Positions 1-8,867 of a stretch of DNA of 64,000 nucleotides are shown here, one piece after another. Within the stretch, counting starts at the first letter, position 1. Every line of letters begins with the position of its first letter. The notes below the pieces were generated by a model that worked only from the letters and a program-made list of their open reading frames with translations, had not been told where the DNA came from and made no database searches. Position numbers and translations under genes: made by a program. Origin of the DNA: Runella rosea (lineage in GTDB: Bacteria; Bacteroidota; Bacteroidia; Cytophagales; Spirosomataceae); the NCBI RefSeq assembly GCF_003325355.1, contig NZ_CP030850.1, forward strand, positions 1,860,001 to 1,924,000, given 5' to 3'.

Positions 1-336
1 AATAATCCCGCCCAGAACGTGATAAAGTCCATTGTACTGTCCTGTATTTTCGATGGCCAATACATCCCGGCTATCCTGCACTACACAAATCACGGAGGCG
101 TCTCGTTTGGGGCTCAAACAAATGCCACACAGCTCGCCATCCGATATATTATGGCATTTCTTACAATAGTGAATCTGCGTCCTTACCGCAACCAACGCAT
201 CTGCCAACGAATGCGTCTCTTTTTCAGTACGTTTGAGTAAGTGAAGTACAATTCTTAAAGCACTTTTTTTCCCGATGCCTGGAAGTTTTGATACTTCACT
301 TACCGCTTCTTCAATTAGTTTTGAGGGGAAATTCAT
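1..336 (-). CDS. recR: Recombination mediator RecR, N-terminal part (runs off left edge)
   Basis: The first 112 codons are visible, starting from the ATG at 334-336; the rest lies beyond base 1. RecR works with RecO and RecF to load RecA at single-strand gaps. The visible part has the family layout: a helix-hairpin-helix around residues 18-34 ([11 protein letters not shown]), a four-cysteine zinc finger (Cys58, Cys61, Cys70, Cys73) and the start of a Toprim domain from about residue 81 ([11 protein letters not shown]). The reading frame is open to the window edge, so this is a truncation by the window and not a broken gene. The 5' side faces the AraC-type regulator gene on the same strand. 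Confidence 0.95.
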   Translation of the reverse strand, partial: MNFPSKLIEEAVSEVSKLPGIGKKSALRIVLHLLKRTEKETHSLADALVAVRTQIHYCKKCHNISDGELCGICLSPKRDASVICVVQDSRDVLAIENTGQYNGLYHVLGGII

Positions 337-412
337 ATAGTATAATCAGCAACACCACGTTTCTTCCGCAAAAATACGAAATCCCCGTGCCCGGTCATAC
401 TAAAAATAAACC

Positions 413-1249
413 TTATTCTTTCCCTTTAGCGTAGCGCAACGGCGTAACACCAAATAGTTTTTTGAATTGTCCGATAAATTTAATGGGGTGGCTATAGCCC
501 AATTTCTGAGAAACCCCCGTAACATTCAGCGCTCCTGATTTTAGCCATTCAGCGGCTTCACTCATGCGTTTTTGCTGATAATATTGATAAAAAGGCATTC
601 CGAAGGCTTCCTTAAACAGGTATTTGAACTTACTTTCACTCATACTCAACTGATTGCTAAGCTCAGTAATGGTAGGAATAGGCTGTTCAAATTCAAGCAT
701 ATAGTTATTAACCACCCATTCAATTTTGAGACGGTCATTTTTCAAAACTTTTGGACTTTTTAAGACCTCAAAATAAGAATTCAGGTAATTAAACAACGCA
801 CTTTTTAAGCGCAGGTTATTGTTTAGGCGTGACGGATCTGAATTTCGAACAAGTGTCAGTAACTGCGAATCAAGCGATTCGTAGAAAGAAGGCAACGACA
901 CAAAATCATAGAGATTCTTGATTTGAGCAAACGAGTCAAGAAGGTTATTCTCGATCAGCCATTCTGTCGACACCGAAAGCCTTAACAACCGCACTGTCTT
1001 GTACTTCTTCAGCGGTTCAATTTCCATTCTCTCATCTCCAAAAGAAAGAAATTGTGTTTTTGTCTGAGTAGTCTGCTGAGCGCGATACACTCTTACTAAT
1101 TCGGAGGACTCCCACAAACAGGTAACACCTGGCTCGGGCAGAGGTAGTAAAGTTTTGCCTGACATTAAAATGAACTCGGCATCCAGTCCCTGCTCCAGAT
1201 TGAATGTTGTACCTTTAAAACCAACGTTGAGATTATGTATAGTACTCAT
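413..1249 (-). CDS. AraC-family transcriptional regulator (278 aa)
   Basis: A DNA-binding regulator with a C-terminal AraC double helix-turn-helix in roughly residues 185-275. The second helix pair shows the usual pattern: VTGVSQKLGYSHPIKFIGQF followed by KLFGVTPLRY. The N-terminal 180 residues have no sensor domain that I recognise, so the ligand is unknown. The ATG at 1247-1249 is the only plausible start. The gene diverges from a second AraC-type gene at 1653 across 403 bases of AT-rich DNA. It lies 76 bases upstream of recR on the same strand, which looks like chance neighbourhood and not an operon. Confidence 0.85.
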   Translation of the reverse strand: MSTIHNLNVGFKGTTFNLEQGLDAEFILMSGKTLLPLPEPGVTCLWESSELVRVYRAQQTTQTKTQFLSFGDERMEIEPLKKYKTVRLLRLSVSTEWLIENNLLDSFAQIKNLYDFVSLPSFYESLDSQLLTLVRNSDPSRLNNNLRLKSALFNYLNSYFEVLKSPKVLKNDRLKIEWVVNNYMLEFEQPIPTITELSNQLSMSESKFKYLFKEAFGMPFYQYYQQKRMSEAAEWLKSGALNVTGVSQKLGYSHPIKFIGQFKKLFGVTPLRYAKGKE

Positions 1250-1652
1250 AACTATTAAAGTGTTTTAATTTTCATAACATTTATAAACGCGCAATACTTT
1301 TAACAAATTAAACTAATTTCTATGCCTTTTTGGTACATTTTTTCAATAAAAAACTTTAGGAACAAGGATTTTGACATATTTGAAAACTATTTGGACAAAT
1401 TCCTTAAAAATCATTTCTTTTCAATCAGACACTTCAGTAAAAATACCGTATAATATTCACCAAAACCCATTTATAGCTTCTATAGCCTATCCAAAAGGCT
1501 ACAAAATGTAATCCAGTCCGACATGTTTTTCCTAAAGGATTAAAGCAGGCAATTACGATAATTTACCGCTCTTAAAGGTTTCTCTTCCAGAATAATTGTA
1601 ATTTTGGTATATAATAAATGATTACGTTTATTTTATCCCATTTGTACACTAA
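1250..1652. other. Divergent intergenic region between two AraC-type genes
   Basis: This is 403 bases of AT-rich DNA without a credible coding frame. It contains an 11-base-spaced direct repeat of TATTTG (1377-1382 and 1388-1393), the spacing of one helical turn that AraC-type proteins often use for half sites, and a TAnnTTTG element at 1599-1606 pointing towards the right-hand gene. I see nothing else in it. Confidence 0.5.
1599..1606 (+). promoter_or_regulatory. Candidate -7 promoter element for the AraC gene at 1653
   Basis: TAATTTTG matches the Bacteroidota -7 consensus TAnnTTTG exactly and lies 46 bases before the start codon at 1653. There is no clear TTG at the expected -33 distance, so the call rests on the -7 match and position only. 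Confidence 0.35.
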
Positions 1653-2525
1653 ATGAGTATTATTTACCACGAAATCACCCCACTTACCGACAATGACTGC
1701 TTTATGGTGTTTGCCCGGGTCAAAAACAAGTTTGACTTCCCGCTTCATTATCATGAGGAGTTTGAACTGAATTTCATTGAGGGTGCCAAAGGTGCCAAAC
1801 GTATCATTGGCGACAATATCGAAGTCATTCAGGATACAGAATTGGTATTGGTAGGGTCAAATGTTCCGCATGGGTGGTTTACGAATGAGTACGAAGGCGA
1901 GGAGATTCATGAAATCACGATTCAGTTCCACCGGGATTTGTTGGATGATAAATTTCTGCGTCGCAATCAGCTCAGTTTTATCCGCACCATGCTTGAACGC
2001 TCGGCATGCGGCATCTCATTTTCTACCGAAACCATCAATTCCATTAAGCCAAGACTCATCGCGCTCAAACAAAAAAGCGGATTTGACTCGGTGTTGGAAT
2101 TAATGTCAATTCTCCACGACTTATCTATCTCCCGCAATATGCGTACGCTGACGAGTTCTTCCTTCGTCAATGAAAACTTTACGTACAATAGTCGACGCAT
2201 CGAAAAAGCCTTTGAGTTTATGAAGGTCAATTACGATAAAAATATTTCGCTGGAAGATATGTCTAAAGTGGTGAACATGACGGAGGTTGGTTTTAGTCGA
2301 TTTATGAAAAAACGAACTGGGAAAACCTTCATTGACAGCCTCAACGATATTCGCTTGGGCCACGCGTCTCGCCTTTTAATTGACACTACCCTCACCATCG
2401 CCGAAGTTTCTTTTCGGTGCGGTTTCAACAATTTATCCTATTTCAACCGCATTTTTAAGAAAAAACACCAATGCACTCCTAAAGAATTTCGTGAGAATTA
2501 TTCGGGAACCCGAACCTTTGTTTAG
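1653..2525 (+). CDS. AraC-family transcriptional regulator with cupin-like N-terminus (290 aa)
   Basis: This regulator has an N-terminal segment of cupin type: FPLHYHEEFELNFI at about residues 30-43 has the H-x-H...E spacing seen in AraC-type sensor domains, followed by GDNIEVIQDTELVLVGSNVPHGW. Two helix-turn-helix units fill the last 100 residues or so (ISLEDMSKVVNMTEVGFSRF, then IAEVSFRCGFNNLSYFNRIF ending CTPKEFRE). Proteins of this layout often sense small sugars or similar ligands and control uptake or catabolic genes, but no such target genes lie next to it, so the ligand is unknown. It is divergent from the AraC gene at 413-1249, and the two may share control. Confidence 0.88.
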   Translation: MSIIYHEITPLTDNDCFMVFARVKNKFDFPLHYHEEFELNFIEGAKGAKRIIGDNIEVIQDTELVLVGSNVPHGWFTNEYEGEEIHEITIQFHRDLLDDKFLRRNQLSFIRTMLERSACGISFSTETINSIKPRLIALKQKSGFDSVLELMSILHDLSISRNMRTLTSSSFVNENFTYNSRRIEKAFEFMKVNYDKNISLEDMSKVVNMTEVGFSRFMKKRTGKTFIDSLNDIRLGHASRLLIDTTLTIAEVSFRCGFNNLSYFNRIFKKKHQCTPKEFRENYSGTRTFV

Positions 2526-2856
2526 TGTTATTGTACTTTTTGGCGTAATTTTGCATAACTATAAGGTGAGGTTACGGAATTTGCGGTCGGTTGACTACAA
2601 AATTGGTAAAGCTTTCTCCTCTCAATTACATTAATTTTTAGGTCAAGGCTTCCCTAAGTTGCTATCTATTCTTAGCAGCATCAGGCAACGCTCGATTTTA
2701 TGTTATACTCTAAAAACCAACACTTTGAAAGTCATCATTCTTAAAAAATCTTTCATTATCGTAAGCTTTATCGAAGTACCATTTCAAGCCGTTCAAACAA
2801 TTCAGTCAATGATTTTGGACGAATAGCGCATAACCATCATTTCTCATCTAAGTGGC

Positions 2857-2870
2857 GGCTTTATAAAGCC
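2857..2870. promoter_or_regulatory. Perfect 14-base palindrome, candidate operator
   Basis: GGCTTTATAAAGCC is a perfect inverted repeat centred about 40 bases upstream of the -7-like element TACGTTTG (2900-2907). That position would suit an activator or repressor site for the gene at 2980. The binding protein is unknown; a chance 14-base palindrome is possible. Confidence 0.3.
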
Positions 2871-2899
2871 AAATTCTATATATCATTTTTTATTATCGT

Positions 2900-2907
2900 T
2901 ACGTTTG
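2900..2907 (+). promoter_or_regulatory. Candidate -7 promoter element for the gene at 2980
   Basis: TACGTTTG is an exact TAnnTTTG match 72 bases before the start codon. No TTG sits at a good -33 distance. Confidence 0.35.
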
Positions 2908-2979
2908 CAGTTGTTATGTCAGAAACTGATACAAAATCTGCCATACATCCTGCGGACCATAAACTTTTATTTACTAATT

Positions 2980-3336
2980 ATGAGCAAGCAATCGTATATC
3001 CCCGTAGTCATTGAATGGGCAAAACGCAAGGGGTATGACCAAATTCGGGCAAATATGGAAGGTTTTGAGCAACCTATTGCCTACGAGCGTCAAAATGACG
3101 ATGAGCGATTCATTCCGGACGTCACCGCCAAGCAACTCTTAGAACAATCCTACTTTGAAATCATTCTTAAAGGAGACCGTCCCGATAAAATCGTTTCAAA
3201 ACTTCGTTTGTTGAGTATGTTGGTAAGTCAGAAAGGCGGACGTTTGTTCCTGATGACGCCTCCCGGAAACCTCAATTTCGCCAAAGAACTCGTCACCAAA
3301 TACTCCATCAACGGCGAAATCGTCAAGATTGTATAA
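2980..3336 (+). CDS. Hypothetical protein (118 aa)
   Basis: I do not recognise this protein. The ATG at 2980 is chosen over an in-frame upstream start at 2905 because residues before it look non-coding and the -7-like element lies in that stretch. It is soluble, with no signal peptide or membrane segment, and reads as alternating helices and strands. An acidic-then-E...K arrangement (Asp47 in FIPDV, Glu60 and Lys64 in YFEIILKGD) is faintly like the PD-(D/E)XK nuclease fold, but the spacing is not standard and I do not assign that function. It stands alone, with about 450-500 bases of non-coding DNA on each side. Confidence 0.65.
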   Translation: MSKQSYIPVVIEWAKRKGYDQIRANMEGFEQPIAYERQNDDERFIPDVTAKQLLEQSYFEIILKGDRPDKIVSKLRLLSMLVSQKGGRLFLMTPPGNLNFAKELVTKYSINGEIVKIV

Positions 3337-3835
3337 GTAGGTGTTCTTCCCACTTTCATGGACAATAGTCGGCAATTTTGGCACAACATTCGTCAAAAAA
3401 TGCATCCCCAAAGCAGCGATGACCGCTGCCTTGGGTCCCGACCTAAGAAAAAACACCCAACTACGTTTTGGCAATCTAGCATCCACAACTGTACTTCTTT
3501 GTTTTTACAATTCTTCCATTGAAACTTTTCCTATCTTACTAATATAGATTTTATAGGAATAGCAATCACGTTCTCCCCTATATTTATCAAATTATAATCT
3601 TTCATTAAGGCTTTCTTAAGTTGGGCGGCGTAGGTTTGTTACCCACGTCACCTCACCCTTAAAAGCCCTTAGTATGGATGCCGTCTTAGCTCTACTCAAA
3701 ATTCCAGTCCCGATTGATATGAAAGAGCCTTTGTTTCCCCTCTACTTTAATCTTTACTGGTACTGCTGATAGTCCGACTCTTACGTACATTAGCAACTAA
3801 AAACGTCGGTTAGCCTTGCTATAAATCACCACTAT
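3337..3835. other. Non-coding gap, possibly with gene remnants
   Basis: This 499-base stretch has no gene I can support. Short frames look protein-like, for example a 24-codon minus-strand frame at 3531-3605 (MKDYNLINIGENVIAIPIK) and a plus-strand frame from 3674, but each stops quickly. They could be decayed fragments of an older gene. No repeat or insertion-sequence ends are visible. Confidence 0.3.
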
Positions 3836-4528
3836 ATGGAGAATTTCCCAAAGATACTTTTTGTAGAAGACGACAAAAGAATCTCTGATGCCACAAAAAA
3901 AGGGCTTGAAAAACAGTCGTTTACGGTTGAGCCTGCGTACGATGGTTTTGTGGGTGCCCGGCTGGCCACGACCCAGCCCTATGACCTTATTATACTGGAC
4001 ATCAACCTGCCCCTCATGAACGGCTTTGAAGTGTGTAAGGCAATCCGGCAGCATGGTAGCACAACCCCCATTCTGATGCTAACGGCACTAGGGGAAATTG
4101 ACGACCGCGTAAAAGGGCTGGACTTTGGGGCCGACGATTACCTCATCAAACCTTTTGACTTCCGCGAACTGATGGCCCGTATTCATGCGCTACTGCGACG
4201 AGCCAACCCCACCCACGACCAAGCCTCGGAAGTGCTTCGCGAAGCAAATCTTGAGATGAATCTCGTGACCAAAACCGTCAGGAGAGACAATCAGCCCATC
4301 GACCTCACCGCCCGGGAATTTGAACTGCTGGAGTTTCTGCTGCGCAACAAAGGCCGGGTACTGTCTAAGATGGACATCATTGAACACGTCTGGGACTTGA
4401 ATTTTGACACCAACACCAACGTAATTGAGGTGTTTATCAACTATTTACGCAAAAAAATCGACCGCAATTTTGAGCCCAAGCTGATCCATACCAAAACAGG
4501 ATTGGGGTATTATCTCAAAGCCGACTAG
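3836..4528 (+). CDS. OmpR/PhoB-family response regulator (TCS 1, 230 aa)
   Basis: A two-component response regulator. The receiver domain occupies residues 1-120, with acidic pocket EDD (11-13), phospho-acceptor Asp55 (LIILDINLP) and Lys105 (LIKPFDFRE). The C-terminal winged helix spans about residues 130-230 and ends in the family pattern VEVFINYLRKKID...RTKTGLGY-like (here IHTKTGLGYYL). Its kinase partner follows after 3 bases. The pair is closely similar to the pair at 14511-16579, which sits beside the RND pump, so the two systems look like an old duplication. Likely targets are the two genes downstream, where an 11-base-period direct repeat precedes the start. Confidence 0.93.
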   Translation: MENFPKILFVEDDKRISDATKKGLEKQSFTVEPAYDGFVGARLATTQPYDLIILDINLPLMNGFEVCKAIRQHGSTTPILMLTALGEIDDRVKGLDFGADDYLIKPFDFRELMARIHALLRRANPTHDQASEVLREANLEMNLVTKTVRRDNQPIDLTAREFELLEFLLRNKGRVLSKMDIIEHVWDLNFDTNTNVIEVFINYLRKKIDRNFEPKLIHTKTGLGYYLKAD

Positions 4529-4531
4529 CCA

Positions 4532-5908
4532 ATGCAAATACGCTACAAAATAGCTTTGCAATTTACGCTTATCGTACTGGCCATATTGCTGGTATTCTCG
4601 GGCATCGTGTACTACCGCGCCGAAAGCCAACGCCGAAATAGTTTTTACGACCGACTTTCCCGAAGGGCAAAAACCACCGCCCGGCTGTTGGTGGACGTCA
4701 AAGAATTTAACACTACCCTGCTCAAACTTATTGACAAAAACTCTTCTTCGAGGCTGCCCGAAGAAGAAATTTTCATTTATGACTACCGAAATCTATTGCT
4801 ATATTCAAACGTCGAAAAAGTCTCCCCTTACGTGACGCAAGAACGAATCAATGAAGTCAGACTGGCTCAAGAAATTAGATTTCAGTACGAAGGCCGCGCC
4901 GTCATTGGTCTGGTGTTTGAAGGGCGCTACGACCGCTTTGTAATCGTCGCCTCGGCCATTGACAAAAACGGACGATTACAGCTAAAAGAACTCATTATCA
5001 CTTTATTGTTTGCGTTTTTAGGAGGTATTTTGACCACAGTCGGATTGGCTTTGTTTTTTGCTCATCAGTCCTTGCGTCCCATCATTACCATCAACCGCGA
5101 AATTAGCGACATCACCGCCAAAAACCTCCGAAAACGCATTCATCAGGGCAACGAAAAAGATGAAATAGCGCAATTGGCCATCAATTTCAACCTGATGCTC
5201 GAACGACTAGAACTGGCCTTTAAACAACAGCGGCAGTTTGTATCGCACGCGTCGCACGAGCTTAGAACACCGCTTTCGGCCCTCAAAACGGAGATTCAAA
5301 TAGGGCTTTCTTCCCATAATTCTCCCGAAGAACACTATCATATTTTACAAAATCTCCTCAAAGACACCGACCGCCTCATTGAGCTTTCCAACGGATTGCT
5401 CCAAATCGCCCGCATCAACGAAACCCCCGAAGAGCTACCGTTTGACAAAGTACGCATGGAAGAAGTGCTCCTCAATGCCCAGCGGGAGGTAGTGGCGAGC
5501 CATTCCGATTACCAAATCCAATTCGACTTTGACCAAATTCCCGAAGAAGACCACCTAACGCTCGTCATGGGCAACGAAGCCCTGCTCAAAAATGTATTTG
5601 TTAATTTATTGGAAAATGCCTGTAAATATACCCCCAACCATCAGGCCAGTTTGCGGTTGGGATTTGATGCCGAGTGGTGCAATGTGAGGGTCATCGACCA
5701 AGGAATTGGCATCTCAAACCAAGAACTACCCAACATCTTCCAACCTTTTTATCGTGCCAAAAACGCCATTGATTACCATGGTTTTGGCATTGGGTTGTCG
5801 GTCGTCAAAAGAATCATTGAGCTTCATGAAGGCACGATTGAAGTAAAAAGCAAACCACATCTGGGTACTGAGTTTATTATCAAACTCAAGCATTTGAAAG
5901 AGGAATAA
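4532..5908 (+). CDS. Membrane sensor histidine kinase (TCS 1, 458 aa)
   Basis: Partner kinase of the regulator just upstream. Two membrane helices (about residues 8-28 and 155-177) enclose a periplasmic sensor loop of about 125 residues. A HAMP segment follows (residues 178-230, ending before LERLELAF), then the phospho-acceptor box SHASHELRTPLSA with His242, and a GHKL ATPase with N box (NVFVNLLENACKY), G1 (VIDQGIGI) and G2 (GFGIGLSVVKR). The layout is that of CusS-like metal-responsive kinases. The sensor loop has no His- or Met-rich cluster that would name a metal, so the signal is unknown. Confidence 0.92.
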   Translation: MQIRYKIALQFTLIVLAILLVFSGIVYYRAESQRRNSFYDRLSRRAKTTARLLVDVKEFNTTLLKLIDKNSSSRLPEEEIFIYDYRNLLLYSNVEKVSPYVTQERINEVRLAQEIRFQYEGRAVIGLVFEGRYDRFVIVASAIDKNGRLQLKELIITLLFAFLGGILTTVGLALFFAHQSLRPIITINREISDITAKNLRKRIHQGNEKDEIAQLAINFNLMLERLELAFKQQRQFVSHASHELRTPLSALKTEIQIGLSSHNSPEEHYHILQNLLKDTDRLIELSNGLLQIARINETPEELPFDKVRMEEVLLNAQREVVASHSDYQIQFDFDQIPEEDHLTLVMGNEALLKNVFVNLLENACKYTPNHQASLRLGFDAEWCNVRVIDQGIGISNQELPNIFQPFYRAKNAIDYHGFGIGLSVVKRIIELHEGTIEVKSKPHLGTEFIIKLKHLKEE

Positions 5909-5969
5909 ACGGGCAATTTTAACCGTTTGATTGACACATCCAGCCGAAAAGAGTTCCTCAATTTTCAAC

Positions 5970-6013
5970 CTCCTAAGTGAATTCTAATTTTTCGTTAAGT
6001 CCTCGTTAAGTTT
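5970..6013 (+). promoter_or_regulatory. 11-base-period direct repeat, candidate response-regulator site
   Basis: TCGTTAAGT occurs at 5992-6000 and again at 6003-6011, exactly one 11-base turn apart. Two weaker copies in the same register (TCCTAAGT ending at 5978, and an AATT-containing unit at 5981-5991) lie before them. OmpR/PhoB-type regulators bind direct repeats with this period. The repeat lies 55 bases upstream of the coiled-coil gene at 6067 and after the TCS 1 genes, so autoregulation of a regulon gene by TCS 1 is a reasonable guess. Confidence 0.45.
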
Positions 6014-6066
6014 TGGGTTAAACCTTTGTGTCATCAATATAAAGTTCCACCCAAAACATCACGCTC

Positions 6067-6987
6067 ATGGAATGGACTGCGCAAAACTCAAAAACCATCG
6101 CTACCGTGTTGACTTTACTGCTCATTACCAGCGCAATAGGCGGCATCTACTATTGGAACAAGAGCGGTGATGTAGCCAAAGAAAGAGATAGAAACGCCCT
6201 CAAAGCCGACTCTCTCTTGTCTGTAAAACTTAGCCTAGAGCGTGATATCAATCTCTTAAGCCTTGACTTAAACAGCTCTCGGCGCGAAAAAACAGACGTC
6301 AATAAAAAACTCGCTTCTTCCCAAATTTTTTTGACCCAAAAAAACAGGATTGTTGCCAAACTGACCCAAGAAACCAACGCCCAAAAAGACGATTTGGCGG
6401 CACTTCGCGAACAAGTAGCGGAGCTTGACGCCCTCAAAAGTGAATTAAAAGCAGAAATAGAAAACTACCAAAGCCAAAAAGACAAGTGGCTCGTGGATAA
6501 CAATCAGCTCAAAACCACCAACGAAACCCTCCAAATACAGATCAATGACTTGAATGGTAAGCTAAACGGCATGGTTCCGAAAAGCGTGGTAACGGCTACC
6601 AATTTTAGGGTCGACGTATTAAAAAACAATCACAAAGTAACTGCCAAGGCAAAAAAAGCCAATAGCATTGTGGTCTCGTTTACGCTGCCAGCATTGCTCA
6701 CCACCGAAGGGAATCAGCAGGTGTTTTTGAGCCTGACCGACGTGGAAAACCGACCGATGAGTGGTGCGATTCAGCAACTTTCTGTCAATGCTAACGAAAC
6801 CACGCTTTTCGTACCTGTCCATGCCACGCAGTCCCTCGACTTTGGCAAAAATCCCCAAAAAGCGGTATTTGAGTTTACCCCTAATGAAAAAATAACCAAC
6901 GGAATATACAGAGCCAGTATTTACACCGAAAACACCTACCTCGGCTCCGTAGAATTTCAGTTGCGCGATAGCTTTCTGTTTTTCTAA
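6067..6987 (+). CDS. Membrane-anchored coiled-coil protein (306 aa)
   Basis: I recognise no named family. One membrane helix lies at residues 12-30 (VLTLLLITSAIGGIYYW) with a short cytoplasmic N-terminus. It is followed by a long heptad-rich coiled coil (about residues 35-175, rich in K, E, L and Q, without proline). The C-terminal 120 residues (from about VTATNFRVDV) read as a beta-sandwich. The topology suggests a periplasmic stalk with a globular head. It follows the TCS 1 genes and precedes the TPR gene on the same strand, with 99 bases between, so the two may be co-regulated output genes of TCS 1. Confidence 0.8.
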   Translation: MEWTAQNSKTIATVLTLLLITSAIGGIYYWNKSGDVAKERDRNALKADSLLSVKLSLERDINLLSLDLNSSRREKTDVNKKLASSQIFLTQKNRIVAKLTQETNAQKDDLAALREQVAELDALKSELKAEIENYQSQKDKWLVDNNQLKTTNETLQIQINDLNGKLNGMVPKSVVTATNFRVDVLKNNHKVTAKAKKANSIVVSFTLPALLTTEGNQQVFLSLTDVENRPMSGAIQQLSVNANETTLFVPVHATQSLDFGKNPQKAVFEFTPNEKITNGIYRASIYTENTYLGSVEFQLRDSFLFF

Positions 6988-7086
6988 TACAATCAAATCG
7001 TCGTTACTTTTTTCACACCATTATTTCGACTTGACCAATTACCCCACCCCACCTTGCATCTTTTTCGTTAACCTAAAAAAAAGCGC

Positions 7087-8787
7087 ATGAAAAAACCACT
7101 CAACCTCCTAATTGTCGGCCTATTTTGGCTTACAGCAGGTATCCTGACCGCCCAGGCGCAGGATTTGGTAACCGCTCTTCAGTGGCTGGAAAGAGGGCAA
7201 ACCGAGAAAGCCAGCCAACAGCTTCAGCAGCTCCTTCAGAGCCAACCGACCGCCCAAACGTATTTTTATAATGGCTACGCCGCCATCCGCACCCATAATT
7301 TACAGGAAGCAGGCAATTATTTTGAGAAAGGAATGATTTTGGACGAAAAACGTCATCCGCTCAATAAAGCAGGTATGGGCATTGTGGCGATGCTGGAAGG
7401 ACGTACCACCGACGCCGAGCGTATTTTGGCCGAAGTCATGAAAGAAAGCAAAGGAAAGGATGTCGAAATTTTGGGTCGGATTGGGGAAGCTTACACGGGC
7501 TATACGCAGGTAATCAACGCTACCGACAAACCCATGTACGCCCAACACAACGCCGCCAAGGCCATCGAATACCTAGAGCAAGCCCTCAAACGCGACAAGA
7601 AAAACGGGCAGCTTTGGCTGGCACTGGGCGATGCCCGGGCGCTATCTACTCCCTCCAACGGCGGCCCTGCGGTGACAGCCTACGAGTACGCGCTCGAATT
7701 TTTGACCGATAAAAGTCTGCCCAATCACCGCATCGGTACCATTTACTGGGCGGGTAAAAGTTATAATTTAGCGAGCGATTTTTACCGAGCGGCCCTCAAA
7801 GCAGATTCTCTGTACGCGCCTTCGTATTTGCAGTTGGCCGAGTTGAATTTCAAAACCAACCGTTACAAAGAAGCAGCGGCGGCCATGAACAAGTACTTGG
7901 CCCTCGCAGAAAAGCCCGACGCCCAATTACGGTATCGTTCGGGGCAGTTTGATTATTTGGCGCGAGAATATGCCCGAGCTGTACAGAAAATCGAAAAGGT
8001 GAAAAACGAAGTGGAAACGCCCGTCAAATATCGGCTTTTAGGAAGGTCTTACTTTAGTTTGAAAGACTACGACAAAACCATTGAAAACCTGAAAACATTT
8101 CTTGAAAAAGCCCCCGACAAAGCAGAAGGGCTAGAATACAAACTGCTAGGGCGTGCCTACCAAAACATCAGTGACACCACCATTGCCAAGGACTCCATTG
8201 CGGTTTTCTATCTGGCAAAAGCCGCCACGACCGACACCACTGAAAATTTATACAGCGAAGTGGCCGAAATGAGCTACAAACTCAAACACTACGAAGACGT
8301 GGTCAAATACGTAGAAGCGGGTGAAAAACGCTTTCATAAATCATCGGTAAAAGATAAATTTTGGTTGGCCATGGCTGCCTACAAAATGGGGCGCGAAGAT
8401 TCTACCATGTACCTAAAAGCCGATTCGGCCTTTGCAGCTGTGCAAGAATCCAGCCCAGACCATTTGCCCACGATTCTGTACCGCGCCAAATCCAATTATT
8501 ACGGATATGCCAACCAAGATACCGCCTACGTAAAATCAATCCCCTTTTATGAGCGATTTGTGGAGCTGGCATATACCAAAAAAGAAGAACAGAAATTTAA
8601 GTACGACATGAGAATTGCCCTTAAATACCTCTTTTCGTACTATACATCGGTTGAAATCAACCCCGAGAAAGCCCTCGACGTGGCCCAAAAAGGCAAAGCA
8701 CTCGACCCCGCCGACAAGGATTTTAACGATATGATGGCCCAACTAAATAACCGACCTCCTAACCCCTCCTTTTCTAAACCTCAGTAA
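7087..8787 (+). CDS. Exported tetratricopeptide-repeat protein (566 aa)
   Basis: A signal peptide (MKKPLNLLIVGLFWLTAGIL, cleavage likely after AQA) leads into an almost continuous series of TPR-like helix pairs. Repeats are clear around residues 30-90 (LERGQTEKASQQLQQLL, then YFYNGYAAIRTHNLQEAGNYF), 155-200 (AIEYLEQALKRDKKNGQLWLALGDA) and 305-345. The protein is probably a periplasmic scaffold. No enzymatic motif is seen. It ends at a strong hairpin terminator shared with the convergent pump operon. Its place behind TCS 1 and a coiled-coil protein suggests an envelope-maintenance role, which is inference. Confidence 0.85.
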   Translation: MKKPLNLLIVGLFWLTAGILTAQAQDLVTALQWLERGQTEKASQQLQQLLQSQPTAQTYFYNGYAAIRTHNLQEAGNYFEKGMILDEKRHPLNKAGMGIVAMLEGRTTDAERILAEVMKESKGKDVEILGRIGEAYTGYTQVINATDKPMYAQHNAAKAIEYLEQALKRDKKNGQLWLALGDARALSTPSNGGPAVTAYEYALEFLTDKSLPNHRIGTIYWAGKSYNLASDFYRAALKADSLYAPSYLQLAELNFKTNRYKEAAAAMNKYLALAEKPDAQLRYRSGQFDYLAREYARAVQKIEKVKNEVETPVKYRLLGRSYFSLKDYDKTIENLKTFLEKAPDKAEGLEYKLLGRAYQNISDTTIAKDSIAVFYLAKAATTDTTENLYSEVAEMSYKLKHYEDVVKYVEAGEKRFHKSSVKDKFWLAMAAYKMGREDSTMYLKADSAFAAVQESSPDHLPTILYRAKSNYYGYANQDTAYVKSIPFYERFVELAYTKKEEQKFKYDMRIALKYLFSYYTSVEINPEKALDVAQKGKALDPADKDFNDMMAQLNNRPPNPSFSKPQ

Positions 8788-8816
8788 TCTGATTGTATTC
8801 GTGGCTGTATGTAACC

Positions 8817-8851
8817 AATTGACTGCTATCATTGATGGCAGTCAATTTTTT
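8817..8851 (+). terminator. Intrinsic terminator between the TPR gene and the convergent pump gene
   Basis: AATTGACTGC (8817-8826) pairs perfectly with GCAGTCAATT (8838-8847); the loop can pair further (ATCA with TGAT). A T run follows at 8846-8851. It lies 29 bases after the TPR stop and 16 bases before the end of the pump gene. Confidence 0.8.
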
Positions 8852-8867
8852 ATTCTTACAGCTTTAA

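Larger units (their letters stand above)
2526..2979. other. Intergenic region upstream of the 118-aa hypothetical gene
   Basis: These 454 bases hold no convincing gene. Two signals stand out near the right end: a perfect 14-base palindrome at 2857-2870 and a -7-like element at 2900-2907. The left 300 bases show nothing I can name. Confidence 0.5.

Noticed and set aside
2980-3336. PD-(D/E)XK nuclease assignment of the 118-aa protein
   Set aside because: The spacing between Asp47, Glu60 and Lys64 does not match the E-x-K core, and no other motif supports it.
3531-3605. 24-codon minus-strand frame MKDYNLINIGENV..., as a gene
   Set aside because: It stops after 24 codons and just upstream the frame is closed; it may be a relic but there is no support for a gene.
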